Part shown: positions 24,913 through 33,027 of the stretch, piece after piece
Layout: the number at the start of each line of letters is the position of its first letter
How positions within the stretch are numbered: the stretch's first letter is position 1
From: JAJACP01 sp964350245
GTDB lineage: Bacteria; Chlamydiota; Chlamydiia; Chlamydiales; JAAKFR01
Direction: 5' to 3'
DNA length: 56,424 nt
Assembly: GCA_964350245.1 (NCBI GenBank)
Contig: CAYGJC010000011.1
Coordinates: forward strand, 1 to 56,424
Notes under the pieces: generated by a model
What the model saw: only the letters and a program-made list of their open reading frames with translations
The model's database searches: none
Told to the model about the DNA's origin: nothing
Translations under genes and position numbers: made by a program

Positions 24913-25553
24913 AATTTTTTAGCTTAATTGAAAAAGAGGCTGTGCACATCGCACCCGAACGGAAAACCATTCCTGCCAAAGAGTTTTCCAAACTCGTTAC
25001 AGCAGACGCCATCCTCAAACAGACCCAAAAAGAAGAGGCTCAATATCGCCACTTGGTCACCCAAGAGTGTGAAGGACTCAAAGAACAGGCTGAACTAGCC
25101 GGTTTCGAAGAGGGTTTAAAAAAATGGAACCAACAAATCGAACTTCTTGAGCGCGAAATGAAAGGCATGCGCGAAGAAGTGGAGAACTCGATTGTTCCGC
25201 TGGCTTTAACCGCGATCAAAAAAATCCTGGGAAGGGAGCTGGAAGCCGCACCTGAAACCATCGTAGACATCGTTTCCACAGCATTGAAAGCTGTTGTACA
25301 ACACAAAAAAATTCAGATCTATGTCAATCCAACTGAGCTTCCCATTGTAGAAAAAGCGCGTCCTCACTTGAAGAGCTTGTTTGAACATTTAGACAGCCTT
25401 ACCATTACGCCCCGATCTGATATTACCGAAGGCGGCTGTATCATTGAGACCGAAGCCGGCATTATCAATGCCCAGCTTGAAAGTCAACTCAAAGCCCTAG
25501 AAGCTGCCTTTCATACCTTTTTCCAGAATCAAAACAAGAAAAAGGGAGGCTAA
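24909..25553 (+). CDS. sctL: type III secretion stator protein SctL
   Basis: This is a FliH/YscL/HrpE-family protein of 214 residues. The N-terminal part is variable. It is followed by a long helical stretch (about 50-90, charged and coiled-coil-like) and the C-terminal ATPase-binding domain (VPLALTAIKKILGRELEAAP, VNPTELPIVEKARP, ITEGGCIIETEAGIINAQL). SctL regulates the SctN ATPase as part of the sorting platform. Its ATG overlaps the upstream stop. Confidence 0.92.
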   Translation: MKFFSLIEKEAVHIAPERKTIPAKEFSKLVTADAILKQTQKEEAQYRHLVTQECEGLKEQAELAGFEEGLKKWNQQIELLEREMKGMREEVENSIVPLALTAIKKILGRELEAAPETIVDIVSTALKAVVQHKKIQIYVNPTELPIVEKARPHLKSLFEHLDSLTITPRSDITEGGCIIETEAGIINAQLESQLKALEAAFHTFFQNQNKKKGG

Positions 25554-25560
25554 AAAAAGC

Positions 25561-26385
25561 GTGCGTTTTTTCCTCGTTACACTAGCTCTGCTGACTGCGT
25601 TCTGTTTTTTATCGTCTCCTGCTTACGCACAAACAGAAGAATTACAAGCTCTTGAGGCACTGCTCAAACAAAACGGGCAAACGTCTCAAGGCGTCACACC
25701 TCCTGAGGGTGGAACCGCTTATCCTGATCTTGCTTCCCAGGCAGCTCTGCTTATTTTTCTTGCCTTGCTCCCTTTTCTGGTCATGCTGCTCACCTCCTTT
25801 TTAAAAATGGTGATCACATTAGCTCTTTTGAGAAGTGCGCTTGGCGTACAGCAAACCCCTCCCAACCAGGTGATCAATGGAATTGCATTGATTCTGACTT
25901 TGTATGTGATGTATCCAACCGGTCTAGAGATGTATAACCGATCCAAGCACATTCTTGATAAAGACCTTCCCAAAGAGCTTTTTTCTACCAACTCAGCAGC
26001 TGTTGCCATTGCAGTGATTGAGGCAGCCAAGGAGCCTTTGAAAGAGTTTTTGGTACGCAATACCAAGAAGAATCATTTAGATGGATTTTACAAGATTGCC
26101 ATGAAAACGTTTCCGGAGGAGGCAGCACGTACCCTTACGCGGACCGATTTCATTGTGGCCGTTCCCGGTTTTATTACGAGTCAGATTCGTGCAGCATTTG
26201 AGATAGGCGTGCTGATTTATTTGCCCTTTTTTGTCATTGATCTGGTGACCTCCAACATCTTGCTCGCCATGCAGATGATGATGCTCTCCCCCCTCTCTAT
26301 CTCTTTGCCTTTAAAACTGTTGCTTGTGGTGATGATTGATGGATGGACCATCCTGGTACAAGGATTGGTATTAAGCTTCAATTGA
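25561..26385 (+). CDS. sctR: type III secretion export-gate protein SctR
   Basis: This is a FliP/YscR-family membrane protein. Family regions are LPFLVMLLTSFLKMVITLAL, RSALGVQQTPPNQVINGIAL and the C-terminal LPLKLLLVVMIDGWTIL. The protein has 274 residues because it carries an N-terminal signal-like segment (FFLVTLALLTAFCFLSSPAYA) and a Gln-rich linker before the usual core of about 215 residues. Such an extension is also known from FliP. It starts with GTG at 25561, seven bases after sctL. Confidence 0.96.
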   Translation: MRFFLVTLALLTAFCFLSSPAYAQTEELQALEALLKQNGQTSQGVTPPEGGTAYPDLASQAALLIFLALLPFLVMLLTSFLKMVITLALLRSALGVQQTPPNQVINGIALILTLYVMYPTGLEMYNRSKHILDKDLPKELFSTNSAAVAIAVIEAAKEPLKEFLVRNTKKNHLDGFYKIAMKTFPEEAARTLTRTDFIVAVPGFITSQIRAAFEIGVLIYLPFFVIDLVTSNILLAMQMMMLSPLSISLPLKLLLVVMIDGWTILVQGLVLSFN

Positions 26386-26389
26386 GGAT

Positions 26390-26677
26390 ATGTTCATGTG
26401 GTTAGCCGCTACCTTTCGCTCGATCATCTTTGAGTACTCCTACGAGGCGCTTCTGTTGATCTTGATCATCTCTGGACCTCCCATCATCTTTGCCTCTATT
26501 ATTGGGATTTTTGTCGCCATCTTCCAGGCAGCCACTCAGATTCAAGAGCAAACATTTGCGTTTGCTGTAAAAATGGTGGCCGTAATGGGGACCGTCATTC
26601 TCATGGGTGGTTGGCTGGGTGGACTTGTCTACCAGTTCGCTCTGCAAATATTCCAAAACTTTTATAAGTGGACCTAA
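26390..26677 (+). CDS. sctS: type III secretion export-gate protein SctS
   Basis: This is a FliQ/YscS-family protein of 95 residues with two transmembrane helices (EALLLILIISGPPIIFASI and MVAVMGTVILMGGWLGGLV) separated by the conserved cytoplasmic turn FQAATQIQEQT. It builds the export gate together with SctR and SctT. It lies five bases after sctR and overlaps sctT by ten bases. Confidence 0.96.
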   Translation: MFMWLAATFRSIIFEYSYEALLLILIISGPPIIFASIIGIFVAIFQAATQIQEQTFAFAVKMVAVMGTVILMGGWLGGLVYQFALQIFQNFYKWT

Positions 26678-27504
26678 AGGTGGTTGCTCCTGCCGACACC
26701 TACCTCTCCTTCATTCTAAGCCGTCCTTTGACAGACGTCTGGAATATCTTTCTGCTCGGTTTAGCGCGCATTGTTCCCGCAATTGCCATCGCTCCTTTTT
26801 TTGGGGGCAAGATGATTGGCGATGTGGTGAAAGTGGGCTTGGGTGTGTGCGTCACATTTATTTTTCTCCCTTTTCTCATTGCACTCGATCCTCCCGCTTT
26901 TCCTCAGGACATCACTTTTTTACTTCTGATGGTCAAAGAGATCATCATTGGCTCGATGCTAGGGCTTTTCATTGCGATTCCTTTCTACTACTCTCAGGGC
27001 GCCGGCGCTTTGATTGACCATCAGCGGGGAAGCCAAAGTTTGCAGGTGATGGATCCGACCACCCAGATGCAAACCTCTCCGACGGGAACACTTTATAACG
27101 ACATGATGCTCGTGATTTTCTTTTCCCTCAGCGGCCCCATTTTCTTTTTTGATGGGATCTTTACCTCGTTTTCGCTCGTGCCGCTTGACTCTTTTTTTCC
27201 TCCGCAGTTTTTCTCTTTGAGTCATCCTTTTTGGATCACCATGGTGGGAATCTTTACCACTGTTGTGAAAATTGCCCTCCAGCTCAGCGCTCCTTCTCTG
27301 ATAGGAATGTTGCTTTCAGATCTTTTCTTGGGGATTGCCAACCGGATGGCGCCTCAGGTGCAGATTTCATTTTTGCTTTGGTCGTTTAAGGCGTTTATTG
27401 GGATTGCGATGCTCTTTTTGGCGTGGTGGCTGGCGATCAAGCAGCTTGATTTCCAAGCGACCAGTTGGCTTAAGTCCTACGCCAAAATCGTCCGTACATT
27501 CTGA
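26668..27504 (+). CDS. sctT: type III secretion export-gate protein SctT
   Basis: This is a FliR/YscT-family protein of 278 residues with about seven hydrophobic segments and conserved patches LARIVPAIAIAPFFGGKM, IDHQRGSQSLQVMDPTTQMQ and LLSDLFLGIANRMAPQ. It starts with GTG at 26668 inside the sctS end. It is the last gene of the T3S run; sctU is not next to it. A DUF4143 ATPase gene converges on it, 28 bases away, with no clear terminator between. Confidence 0.96.
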   Translation: MDLKVVAPADTYLSFILSRPLTDVWNIFLLGLARIVPAIAIAPFFGGKMIGDVVKVGLGVCVTFIFLPFLIALDPPAFPQDITFLLLMVKEIIIGSMLGLFIAIPFYYSQGAGALIDHQRGSQSLQVMDPTTQMQTSPTGTLYNDMMLVIFFSLSGPIFFFDGIFTSFSLVPLDSFFPPQFFSLSHPFWITMVGIFTTVVKIALQLSAPSLIGMLLSDLFLGIANRMAPQVQISFLLWSFKAFIGIAMLFLAWWLAIKQLDFQATSWLKSYAKIVRTF

Positions 27505-27532
27505 TATTGATCCACTCGGTTTCTAAGTATTT

Positions 27533-28801
27533 TTAATCTTCTGTTGATTCTGCCATAACTGATTTCAGGTAACTCTTATAATCTAAAAGCTTTCCTGAAA
27601 AACCCAGCTCTTTTTTAGCTTGATCTAGAGCGCGCCTTTCACGCTCTAATGTGTGAGGGTCACTTGCCTCCCAAACGACTTGAATGATCTCGTACTTACC
27701 TCTACTGTCTTGAGTGATGAAATCTATCTCATATCCGTCGGATGTCTGGTAATAAAAAATTTTTTTTCCCTGGCGGCGCAGATCTAAGTAAACTTGATTT
27801 TCCAGCAGCTTACCTAAATTCTCGGACAGGTTAAAGGTAGTCGCCACAATGAGTCCATTATCGATCGGATAGATTTTTTTAGGCGTTGTTTGCATACGGC
27901 GCAGGGACTCTGTAAAAATAGGCACTGTAAAAATAAGGTAGGCATCCTCAAGATAGGTCAGATAGGCATACAAAGTGTCTTTAGCAACTTTATATCCCTG
28001 ACTTTTAATATGTTTGTAGAGCTTATTGATTGAAAATGGAGCGGCTACATTTTTCAATAAAAAACTGATAAAGTATTTCAACAGAGCTACATTACTAATT
28101 TGGTGACGCTCAATTACATCTCTAAAGATTACCGTTTCGACATAGTTCTGTAGGGTTTCAAGTTGCTCGTTGGGTGGCATCGACTGCACAGCCGGAAAAC
28201 CTCCTATCCTAAAGTAGTCTAGTAAATAGCTACGGTGATGATCGAGCATTTTTTGTCCAAAAGGCTTTGAAGGCAAGTCGAAGTGATGGGCTGTCAGGTA
28301 CTCTAAATAACTGTAGGGAAAGATCTCAATTGACAATGAGCGGCCCCTAAGCGAAGAGGCGATTTCTTTACTCAATAGCTTAGCGGAGGACCCGGTTACA
28401 TAGATTTGAATATTCTTTGTGTCCATGATCCGTCTCAGCACTAATGGCCACCCTTCAACATTTTGAACCTCATCAAGAAAGAGGTAACAACATTGGTTAT
28501 GGTGGTCAGGATACAAAGTGTACCAAGCATCGATCATCTGTCCCATCACCTTATGATCAAGAGGTAAAATTCGATCGTCCTCAAAATTCAGATACAGAAT
28601 ACGCTCTAAAGGAAAACCTTCTTCTAATAGTTGGCGTATCGTTTGAAACAAAAAGTAAGTTTTTCCTGAACGCCTCATACCAACAGCTACTTTGATGATG
28701 TTTTTGGCTTTAGGAAATGTGTACAATCGAGGGGTACTCTTTTTTGTACGCTCAAGGGCTGAGCAAAATTCTTCCTGTAAAGTTTGTAAAATTGCTTGCA
28801 T
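27533..28801 (-). CDS. second AAA_14/DUF4143-type ATPase
   Basis: This 422-residue member of the DUF4143 ATPase family has Walker A GMRRSGKTYFLFQT (near residue 42), Walker B YLFLDEVQN and the sensor region IYVTGSSAKLLSKEI. A helix-turn-helix-like segment follows (INKLYKHIKSQGYKVAKDTL), and the C-terminal nuclease-like motif is YYQTSDGYEIDFITQD. It is only distantly similar to the copy at 9107, so the two were acquired separately or diverged long ago. The gene lies between two conserved chlamydial blocks, in a stretch with other accessory genes. Two tandem palindromes lie just upstream of its start. Confidence 0.88.
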   Translation of the reverse strand: MQAILQTLQEEFCSALERTKKSTPRLYTFPKAKNIIKVAVGMRRSGKTYFLFQTIRQLLEEGFPLERILYLNFEDDRILPLDHKVMGQMIDAWYTLYPDHHNQCCYLFLDEVQNVEGWPLVLRRIMDTKNIQIYVTGSSAKLLSKEIASSLRGRSLSIEIFPYSYLEYLTAHHFDLPSKPFGQKMLDHHRSYLLDYFRIGGFPAVQSMPPNEQLETLQNYVETVIFRDVIERHQISNVALLKYFISFLLKNVAAPFSINKLYKHIKSQGYKVAKDTLYAYLTYLEDAYLIFTVPIFTESLRRMQTTPKKIYPIDNGLIVATTFNLSENLGKLLENQVYLDLRRQGKKIFYYQTSDGYEIDFITQDSRGKYEIIQVVWEASDPHTLERERRALDQAKKELGFSGKLLDYKSYLKSVMAESTED

Positions 28802-28807
28802 TTTTTA

Positions 28808-28857
28808 TCCTTTCCTACAAGGACAATTATACAGAAATCCATCCTTTTTGAGAAGGA
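28808..28857. promoter_or_regulatory. tandem palindromes TCCTT-N6-AAGGA, candidate operator
   Basis: Two copies of the same inverted repeat occur at 28808-28823 and 28842-28857. Each is TCCTT, six bases, AAGGA, and both are flanked by A on the left and C on the right. Their centres are 34 bases apart, close to three helical turns, so a regulator would bind the same face twice. The first begins only seven bases before the start codon of the ATPase gene, so binding would probably block transcription or translation initiation. Confidence 0.5.
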
Positions 28858-28933
28858 CAGCTATGATTTAAGGAAAAGCTAATGTACAGACTGGTATTGT
28901 TCAATAACCCCAGACTGACGGATTAAGCAGAGT

Positions 28934-29128
28934 TTAAATGTGCCGGCCAAAAATACATACTGCCACATTTGAGACTTTTCTTGCCGTCTCAGCCACAGGA
29001 GTATCTTCATCTAATGCGAGCACCCTAATACTTCTAGCCTCTAGAACATGCTGATTAACTGACTCAATTAAAGCCAAAATGGCTTCATCTGTCCTCGACG
29101 CAACTAAGGATTGCTTTACTGCCACCAA
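28934..29128 (-). CDS. possible small protein or gene remnant
   Basis: A frame starting with TTG or GTG at 29128/29125 gives about 64 residues with a plausible mix of helices and strands (AILALIESVNQHVLEARSIR, VLALDEDTPVAETARK). It overlaps the start of the plus-strand ORF at 29079 by 50 bases, and the frame stays open across the whole of that ORF, so only one of them is probably coding there. No ribosome binding site stands out and no family was recognised. Confidence 0.25.
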   Translation of the reverse strand: MVAVKQSLVASRTDEAILALIESVNQHVLEARSIRVLALDEDTPVAETARKVSNVAVCIFGRHI

Positions 29129-29279
29129 TGCAAAGGGACAGGTTGAAGGGGCTCTTGGTCGGATCAGAACTCGAGAGGCACAGCAAGCTGCTGCCCAAGC
29201 ACAAGCTGAAAGAGAAAGGCGGCAGGCTGCCCAACTAGCTTCAGATCGGGCTTTGAAACAAGCGCTTATGAATCAGTAA
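29079..29279 (+). CDS. possible small Ala/Gln/Arg-rich protein
   Basis: A 66-codon frame has an amphipathic, strongly helical C-terminal half (REAQQAAAQAQAERERRQAA), typical of a coiled-coil tail, and a stop codon nine codons before its ATG. No ribosome binding site is visible. It could be the tail of a decayed larger gene. The region 28858-29367 otherwise shows nothing that I recognise. Confidence 0.3.
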   Translation: MASSVLDATKDCFTATNAKGQVEGALGRIRTREAQQAAAQAQAERERRQAAQLASDRALKQALMNQ

Positions 29280-29367
29280 CTTCGGCAAAGGGGCGCTCAA
29301 TTTGCATCACGTTTTCCAAGAGGAGGATGGTAAATTACACTGCTTTTTTTTATTCTTTAGAACGTTT

Positions 29368-30426
29368 TTAATCTAAACGAATAACCGCTACCGATACATT
29401 ATCCGTAGATTTGTTGACCAAAGCCCCATTGACCAAATTGGTTGCCATCTGCTGAGGGTTAAAATGGCGCTGTGCCATTTCAGCAACAGCCTCATAAACC
29501 TTAGGATTAGATGCCCAACCAAAAAAACCATCAGAAGCCAGTATCAAATAACTGCCCGAGGGAGCATAAATTTTCATGGTTGCCAACTGATCGGATTGGG
29601 GGCCTCTTTGGACCTCTGTTATTTTCGGACGAGGCGAAACAAAGGAATTGCCCACATCACGGCCTACACTGATATCTCCTCCTACATAGCCACCATCAAT
29701 CTCATGTCCTGCTTTTGCTATAGACCTAGAAAAGCGGGGGTTCTCGGGAACTGCATCTTCGGTAACCTGAAGAATTTTCCCTGGCTTACAGAGGACAGCT
29801 CGGCAATCACCTACATTAAAAACAAAAACATGAGTTTGAAAAATCAAGGCACCTAAAACAGTTGTCCCTCTTGAAGAAACCTGGTTGTATTCCACCATCC
29901 GGTCAACCAAGAAGTTCAGAATAGTCTCCCGTTCCAATGAAGAAAGTCCCTGAAGGTCTACAGGTAGGCGTCTTCGGACCTCTTCTCCTGCCTTTCCTTC
30001 GTCATCATGTCCATCACAGACCATGACAAGTTGTGCCACTTCATCACAAAGAGTGAGATCATGATAAGAGGCGTTATCCTCCATTTGGCTCCGGCTGCCA
30101 ATAGCCAATGCGATTCCAATCTTCCCTTCCTTCGAAGGAATTTCGGTTATTGTATATTTGTCACTCAATCTCTCGGAAATACAAAAACGTCTATGTATTT
30201 CGTCTTCTATACTGTTTACTCCTTGCAAAAGAGCAAAGTAGAGCTGCCTGCACAACTTCTCTCCAACTGGTCGATGATAGGAATAGTGTCGATCAGAATA
30301 GGACGTTTGTCTATTTGGGTTTCTCCGTACTGTTTCCTTTCCAGGGGGACCCAGTCTTTTAACCTCTCGTCTCAATGCTTCCGGGTCAAACGGCGGCCAT
30401 GCAACAGATGCAGCACCTCCACTCAT
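29368..30426 (-). CDS. PP2C-family serine/threonine phosphatase
   Basis: The metal-binding PP2C motifs occur in order: R-x-x-x-E-D (GSRSQMEDNAS, about residues 111-120), VCDGHDDEGKAG, SSRGTTVLGAL, NVGDCRAVL, LASDGFFGWA, and STDNVSVAVIRL at the C-terminus. These enzymes remove phosphate from Ser/Thr with two Mn/Mg ions. The order matches eukaryotic-type PP2C more than the short bacterial Stp/PrpC form. About 90 residues precede the domain and are rich in Arg and Pro. The ATG at 30426 has GGAGG five bases upstream and is preferred over the GTG at 30429. No partner kinase is adjacent. A role as an internal regulator or as a secreted effector cannot be told apart from sequence. Confidence 0.9.
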   Translation of the reverse strand: MSGGAASVAWPPFDPEALRREVKRLGPPGKETVRRNPNRQTSYSDRHYSYHRPVGEKLCRQLYFALLQGVNSIEDEIHRRFCISERLSDKYTITEIPSKEGKIGIALAIGSRSQMEDNASYHDLTLCDEVAQLVMVCDGHDDEGKAGEEVRRRLPVDLQGLSSLERETILNFLVDRMVEYNQVSSRGTTVLGALIFQTHVFVFNVGDCRAVLCKPGKILQVTEDAVPENPRFSRSIAKAGHEIDGGYVGGDISVGRDVGNSFVSPRPKITEVQRGPQSDQLATMKIYAPSGSYLILASDGFFGWASNPKVYEAVAEMAQRHFNPQQMATNLVNGALVNKSTDNVSVAVIRLD

Positions 30427-30557
30427 CACATCCTCCTTAATTAAAAAAATCTAATGTAATAAATGACTGAAATTCTCTCGATTGCAAATCGACGCACTGA
30501 CTGCATATGGCAAAGAAGAATCGTTGCAAGTGAGCGAAGACAGTACGTCCCGTGAGG

Positions 30558-30600
30558 CAAGCGATCGCGGGGCGATTCCTCAAAGTCAGATGTAGCCCCA
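30558..30600 (+). repeat. intergenic repeat element, copy 1
   Basis: CAAGCGAT followed 15 bases later by CAAAGTCAGATGTAGCCCCA (30581-30600). The same two strings, in the same order and orientation, recur at 40835-40889 (second string 18 of 20 identical). The copy lies between the PP2C gene and fliW and also creates the false ORF seen on the minus strand there. The nearby GTCCCGTGAGG may belong to it. Confidence 0.45.
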
Positions 30601-30654
30601 GACCCAGATTGTTCCCTAAAAGAGTACCTTTATCCCTCCTCTCCCTTCTTACTC

Positions 30655-31074
30655 CTACCAATTGAGAGGGTAAGCAGAGTTGTTGGGGAACTGAAGCTGC
30701 TTGCCACGCCGTTTGTGCCAGTGGATGAGAAGAGGTAACTCCAGATTGACGGTAGAGGGACGCTCCAAAGAGTTCACAATCGTTAGTACAATCAACTTCG
30801 CCTCACCGGTCACTCCCAAATCCTGAAGATCACGTTTAGTGATCACAGGCTCATAGTCAGGAACCACAGGAAAAGGATCCATCAATGTGAAGGCAATCGC
30901 CGGATGCTCCTTCGACTCTAGCCGCAAAAAAGGAGCTTCGTCTTTGTACCCAATCAAATCGTAGCGAGTATACGCCTCGAATCCTAAAAGACCCAAAGGA
31001 AAAATAAGAGTTTCTTTAAACGGCCACGTATCAAACGTGGAGCGTTTAAAACGATTTAAACGTGAAAGAGGCAT
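30655..31074 (-). CDS. fliW: FliW-family protein (flagellin/CsrA-binding assembly factor)
   Basis: The 139-residue protein shows the FliW pattern: IFPLGLLGFEAYTRYDLI near the start, PFLRLESKEHPAIAFTLMDP in the middle, and LIVLTIVNSLERPSTVNLEL-type strands, with a hydrophilic end. In flagellated bacteria FliW binds flagellin and antagonises the translational repressor CsrA. No flagellin or csrA is in this window, and no flagellar genes other than the T3S homologues are seen. The ATG at 31074 lacks a clear ribosome binding site. In Chlamydiae a FliW could still control CsrA, with a T3S or other protein in place of flagellin; this is inference. Confidence 0.85.
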   Translation of the reverse strand: MPLSRLNRFKRSTFDTWPFKETLIFPLGLLGFEAYTRYDLIGYKDEAPFLRLESKEHPAIAFTLMDPFPVVPDYEPVITKRDLQDLGVTGEAKLIVLTIVNSLERPSTVNLELPLLIHWHKRRGKQLQFPNNSAYPLNW

Positions 31075-31097
31075 TAATTAAGATGTGTCATACTAAT

Positions 31098-31454
31098 TCA
31101 TTTTTTTACTATCCAGCGAATGAGATACATCGCACCATAACCCACTGCCGCCGCAACAATAAATGATGGAACAGCAATTAAAAAATAAACAACCACTCCA
31201 ACAAGCATAACAGACCTAAACACACCGTGTTCAATGTAGATGTCCCGCAGCTGTATAAAGTATTGATGCATCTCTTCAAAAAAACAGATTCCAAATCCCA
31301 GGCCGACAAGCGCGCCTCCAATCCGGAAGTAAAAGAATGAGAGTACCAGACCAACTAATAAGAGAACCCCCGCAAAAATTTCCACACGCCACTCCCAAAT
31401 GGTTTCTTTCAATCCATTCCAAAAGTCAGGCGCTTTATTTGGGTTGTCTCCCAT
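31098..31454 (-). CDS. small inner-membrane protein, hypothetical
   Basis: The ATG at 31454 has GGAGG six bases upstream, which decides against 31469. The 118-residue product has a short polar N-terminus (MGDNPNKAPDFWNGLKET) and three to four hydrophobic segments (IFAGVLLLVGLVLSFFYF, IGGALVGLGFGICFF, VMLVGVVVYFLIAVPSFIVA). It ends in basic residues. No family was recognised. It lies upstream of fliW on the same strand, 23 bases away, and may be co-transcribed with it. Confidence 0.75.
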   Translation of the reverse strand: MGDNPNKAPDFWNGLKETIWEWRVEIFAGVLLLVGLVLSFFYFRIGGALVGLGFGICFFEEMHQYFIQLRDIYIEHGVFRSVMLVGVVVYFLIAVPSFIVAAAVGYGAMYLIRWIVKK

Positions 31455-31644
31455 ATTAATCCTCCTCACCCATGATACGAGAAAACCGATTCTGTTTTCA
31501 ATAAATTATTTAAAACGTTGAGAAATAAAGGTTTAAAGACAAAATGCTTTTTTTAACTAAATAAACCAACGAATTGCTTTTTTTTTACTATTTCTATATT
31601 CTCTCTACATTGAAACTTAATCCTATGAAAACAGCTTTTAGTCT

Positions 31645-33027
31645 ATGCGTTGGCTCTCATATCTCAATTTAATGCTCATTACAGCCCTTGTTCTGATGGG
31701 CGCGCTCTTTTTTTTCCATGCTGCTGAGAAAAGTGTACTCCCTCCCTTTTCTCCCCACGTAGATAAAACTGAGCTGCCTCAGAGCGCATTTGCACAGACA
31801 GAAGATCTCGATCTGGGAGAGGGGCCACTCGCGCTGAGCTGGGTCCCTCCAAAGATGCAGTTACCAGACTTAAGAGGAGAGTTACAGTTCTTTGGGCAAA
31901 ACGGAAGGCCAGACGCTGCTCAGGGTAAACCCTCGTTTCATATCGGACTTAGAAGCTCAGGCGAGTGCCGCTCTGTTTGTGAATCAGACCGGATCTACTT
32001 AGCTTACCAGGGCCACCATTCCGCTTATCCGAGTGAGCGTGAGACTGTCACTCCCTCTCAGAGACCTCTTTGGGGAGAGCGCGCTGCCGGCCGTGGAAGT
32101 TATGCCTTTAGCCCCGATAACCAGCCGACTCCTTTATGGCTTGAGGCCCACCCAACCTCCGCAGGAGCCCTCTCCCTTCAAGTACATATGCTTGATGAAA
32201 AAGGCTCCCTTGTCAGTACCCCTGAGCAGCTGAAAAACATTACCCTAAACGCACAAGATTTCCCTAAATCTCAGACAGTAGGCTGGGAATTGGGTGGATA
32301 TCGCGTGGACTCAACGCTTTTGGTTCGCCAAAAAGCGCGTTGGATTGGCTCAGACCGCTTTTTGGAAATGCACGGCGGGGACGACTTTTCCCATATCGTA
32401 GGTCTAGAGCGGGTCGATTTTTTCGATGGAGAGGCGCTACACTCTTGCTTCTTAGGGCCCAAAAACTTTCTGGTATGGAAGGAAAATCGTTGGACAAATC
32501 CAAAAACGGGAGAGTCAACAGTGGGCCTCCCTCTGCTTTGTGTACGAAAGATCGATGAGAAGATCCTCTCTCTCGAACTTTGGGATGCTGAGGGACGTGC
32601 CAAGACGACACTGAGCCTGATTCGGGCTAAAGACCACCACAAGACCCCGAATCTCTCGCATGAATTTAAATTTGTTGGAGCCAAAACGTGGGCGCAATTC
32701 ATTGTGGAGTGCCGCAATGGAGAGCGGTTAACACTTAAACCACACGACTGGCTCGTTTTAACTCAAGATGGATGGAAAAAGCTCGACTCGCCAGAGGAGA
32801 TCGATGCTTATGTCGAAGGGCGACTAGTTGGCCCTCTCTTTATTCTGGACAAAATGCACAAACAAAACGGACACCAGGTACTAGCCGGACATCTCTTCAA
32901 CAGCTCACGAACGGATGTGGAAGAGATCGAACTCCAGGCAACACCAAACACTTCACTTGCTAATTACTACCGCACCATTCCCATTGCTCCTCCCATCAAA
33001 CCCCTAATAGAAGGTGACGAGGAATGA
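31645..33027 (+). CDS. first gene of the gsp operon, bitopic hypothetical protein
   Basis: The 460-residue protein has one N-terminal transmembrane helix (LNLMLITALVLMGALFFFHA) and a large periplasmic domain rich in beta-strand-like segments. It overlaps gspD by four bases (ATGA) and opens the type II secretion operon, the place where gspC often stands. The Chlamydia gene next to gspD, CT573, may be its counterpart (from memory). A function as an inner-membrane partner of the secretin is inferred from topology and position. The 190 bases upstream are AT-rich, with TTGCTT and TATATT spaced 15 bases (31574-31600), a weak promoter candidate. Confidence 0.75.
   Translation: MRWLSYLNLMLITALVLMGALFFFHAAEKSVLPPFSPHVDKTELPQSAFAQTEDLDLGEGPLALSWVPPKMQLPDLRGELQFFGQNGRPDAAQGKPSFHIGLRSSGECRSVCESDRIYLAYQGHHSAYPSERETVTPSQRPLWGERAAGRGSYAFSPDNQPTPLWLEAHPTSAGALSLQVHMLDEKGSLVSTPEQLKNITLNAQDFPKSQTVGWELGGYRVDSTLLVRQKARWIGSDRFLEMHGGDDFSHIVGLERVDFFDGEALHSCFLGPKNFLVWKENRWTNPKTGESTVGLPLLCVRKIDEKILSLELWDAEGRAKTTLSLIRAKDHHKTPNLSHEFKFVGAKTWAQFIVECRNGERLTLKPHDWLVLTQDGWKKLDSPEEIDAYVEGRLVGPLFILDKMHKQNGHQVLAGHLFNSSRTDVEEIELQATPNTSLANYYRTIPIAPPIKPLIEGDEE

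Noticed and set aside
30437..30661. Minus-strand ORF of 74 codons between fliW and the PP2C gene
   Set aside because: It has no recognisable protein features and runs through the intergenic repeat element; its start overlaps the fliW end. Treated as a repeat-derived false ORF.
31625..31672. Upstream 15-codon ORF (ATG at 31625) overlapping the start of the gsp operon
   Set aside because: It has no ribosome binding site and overlaps the start of the real gene; nothing supports it beyond an ATG.
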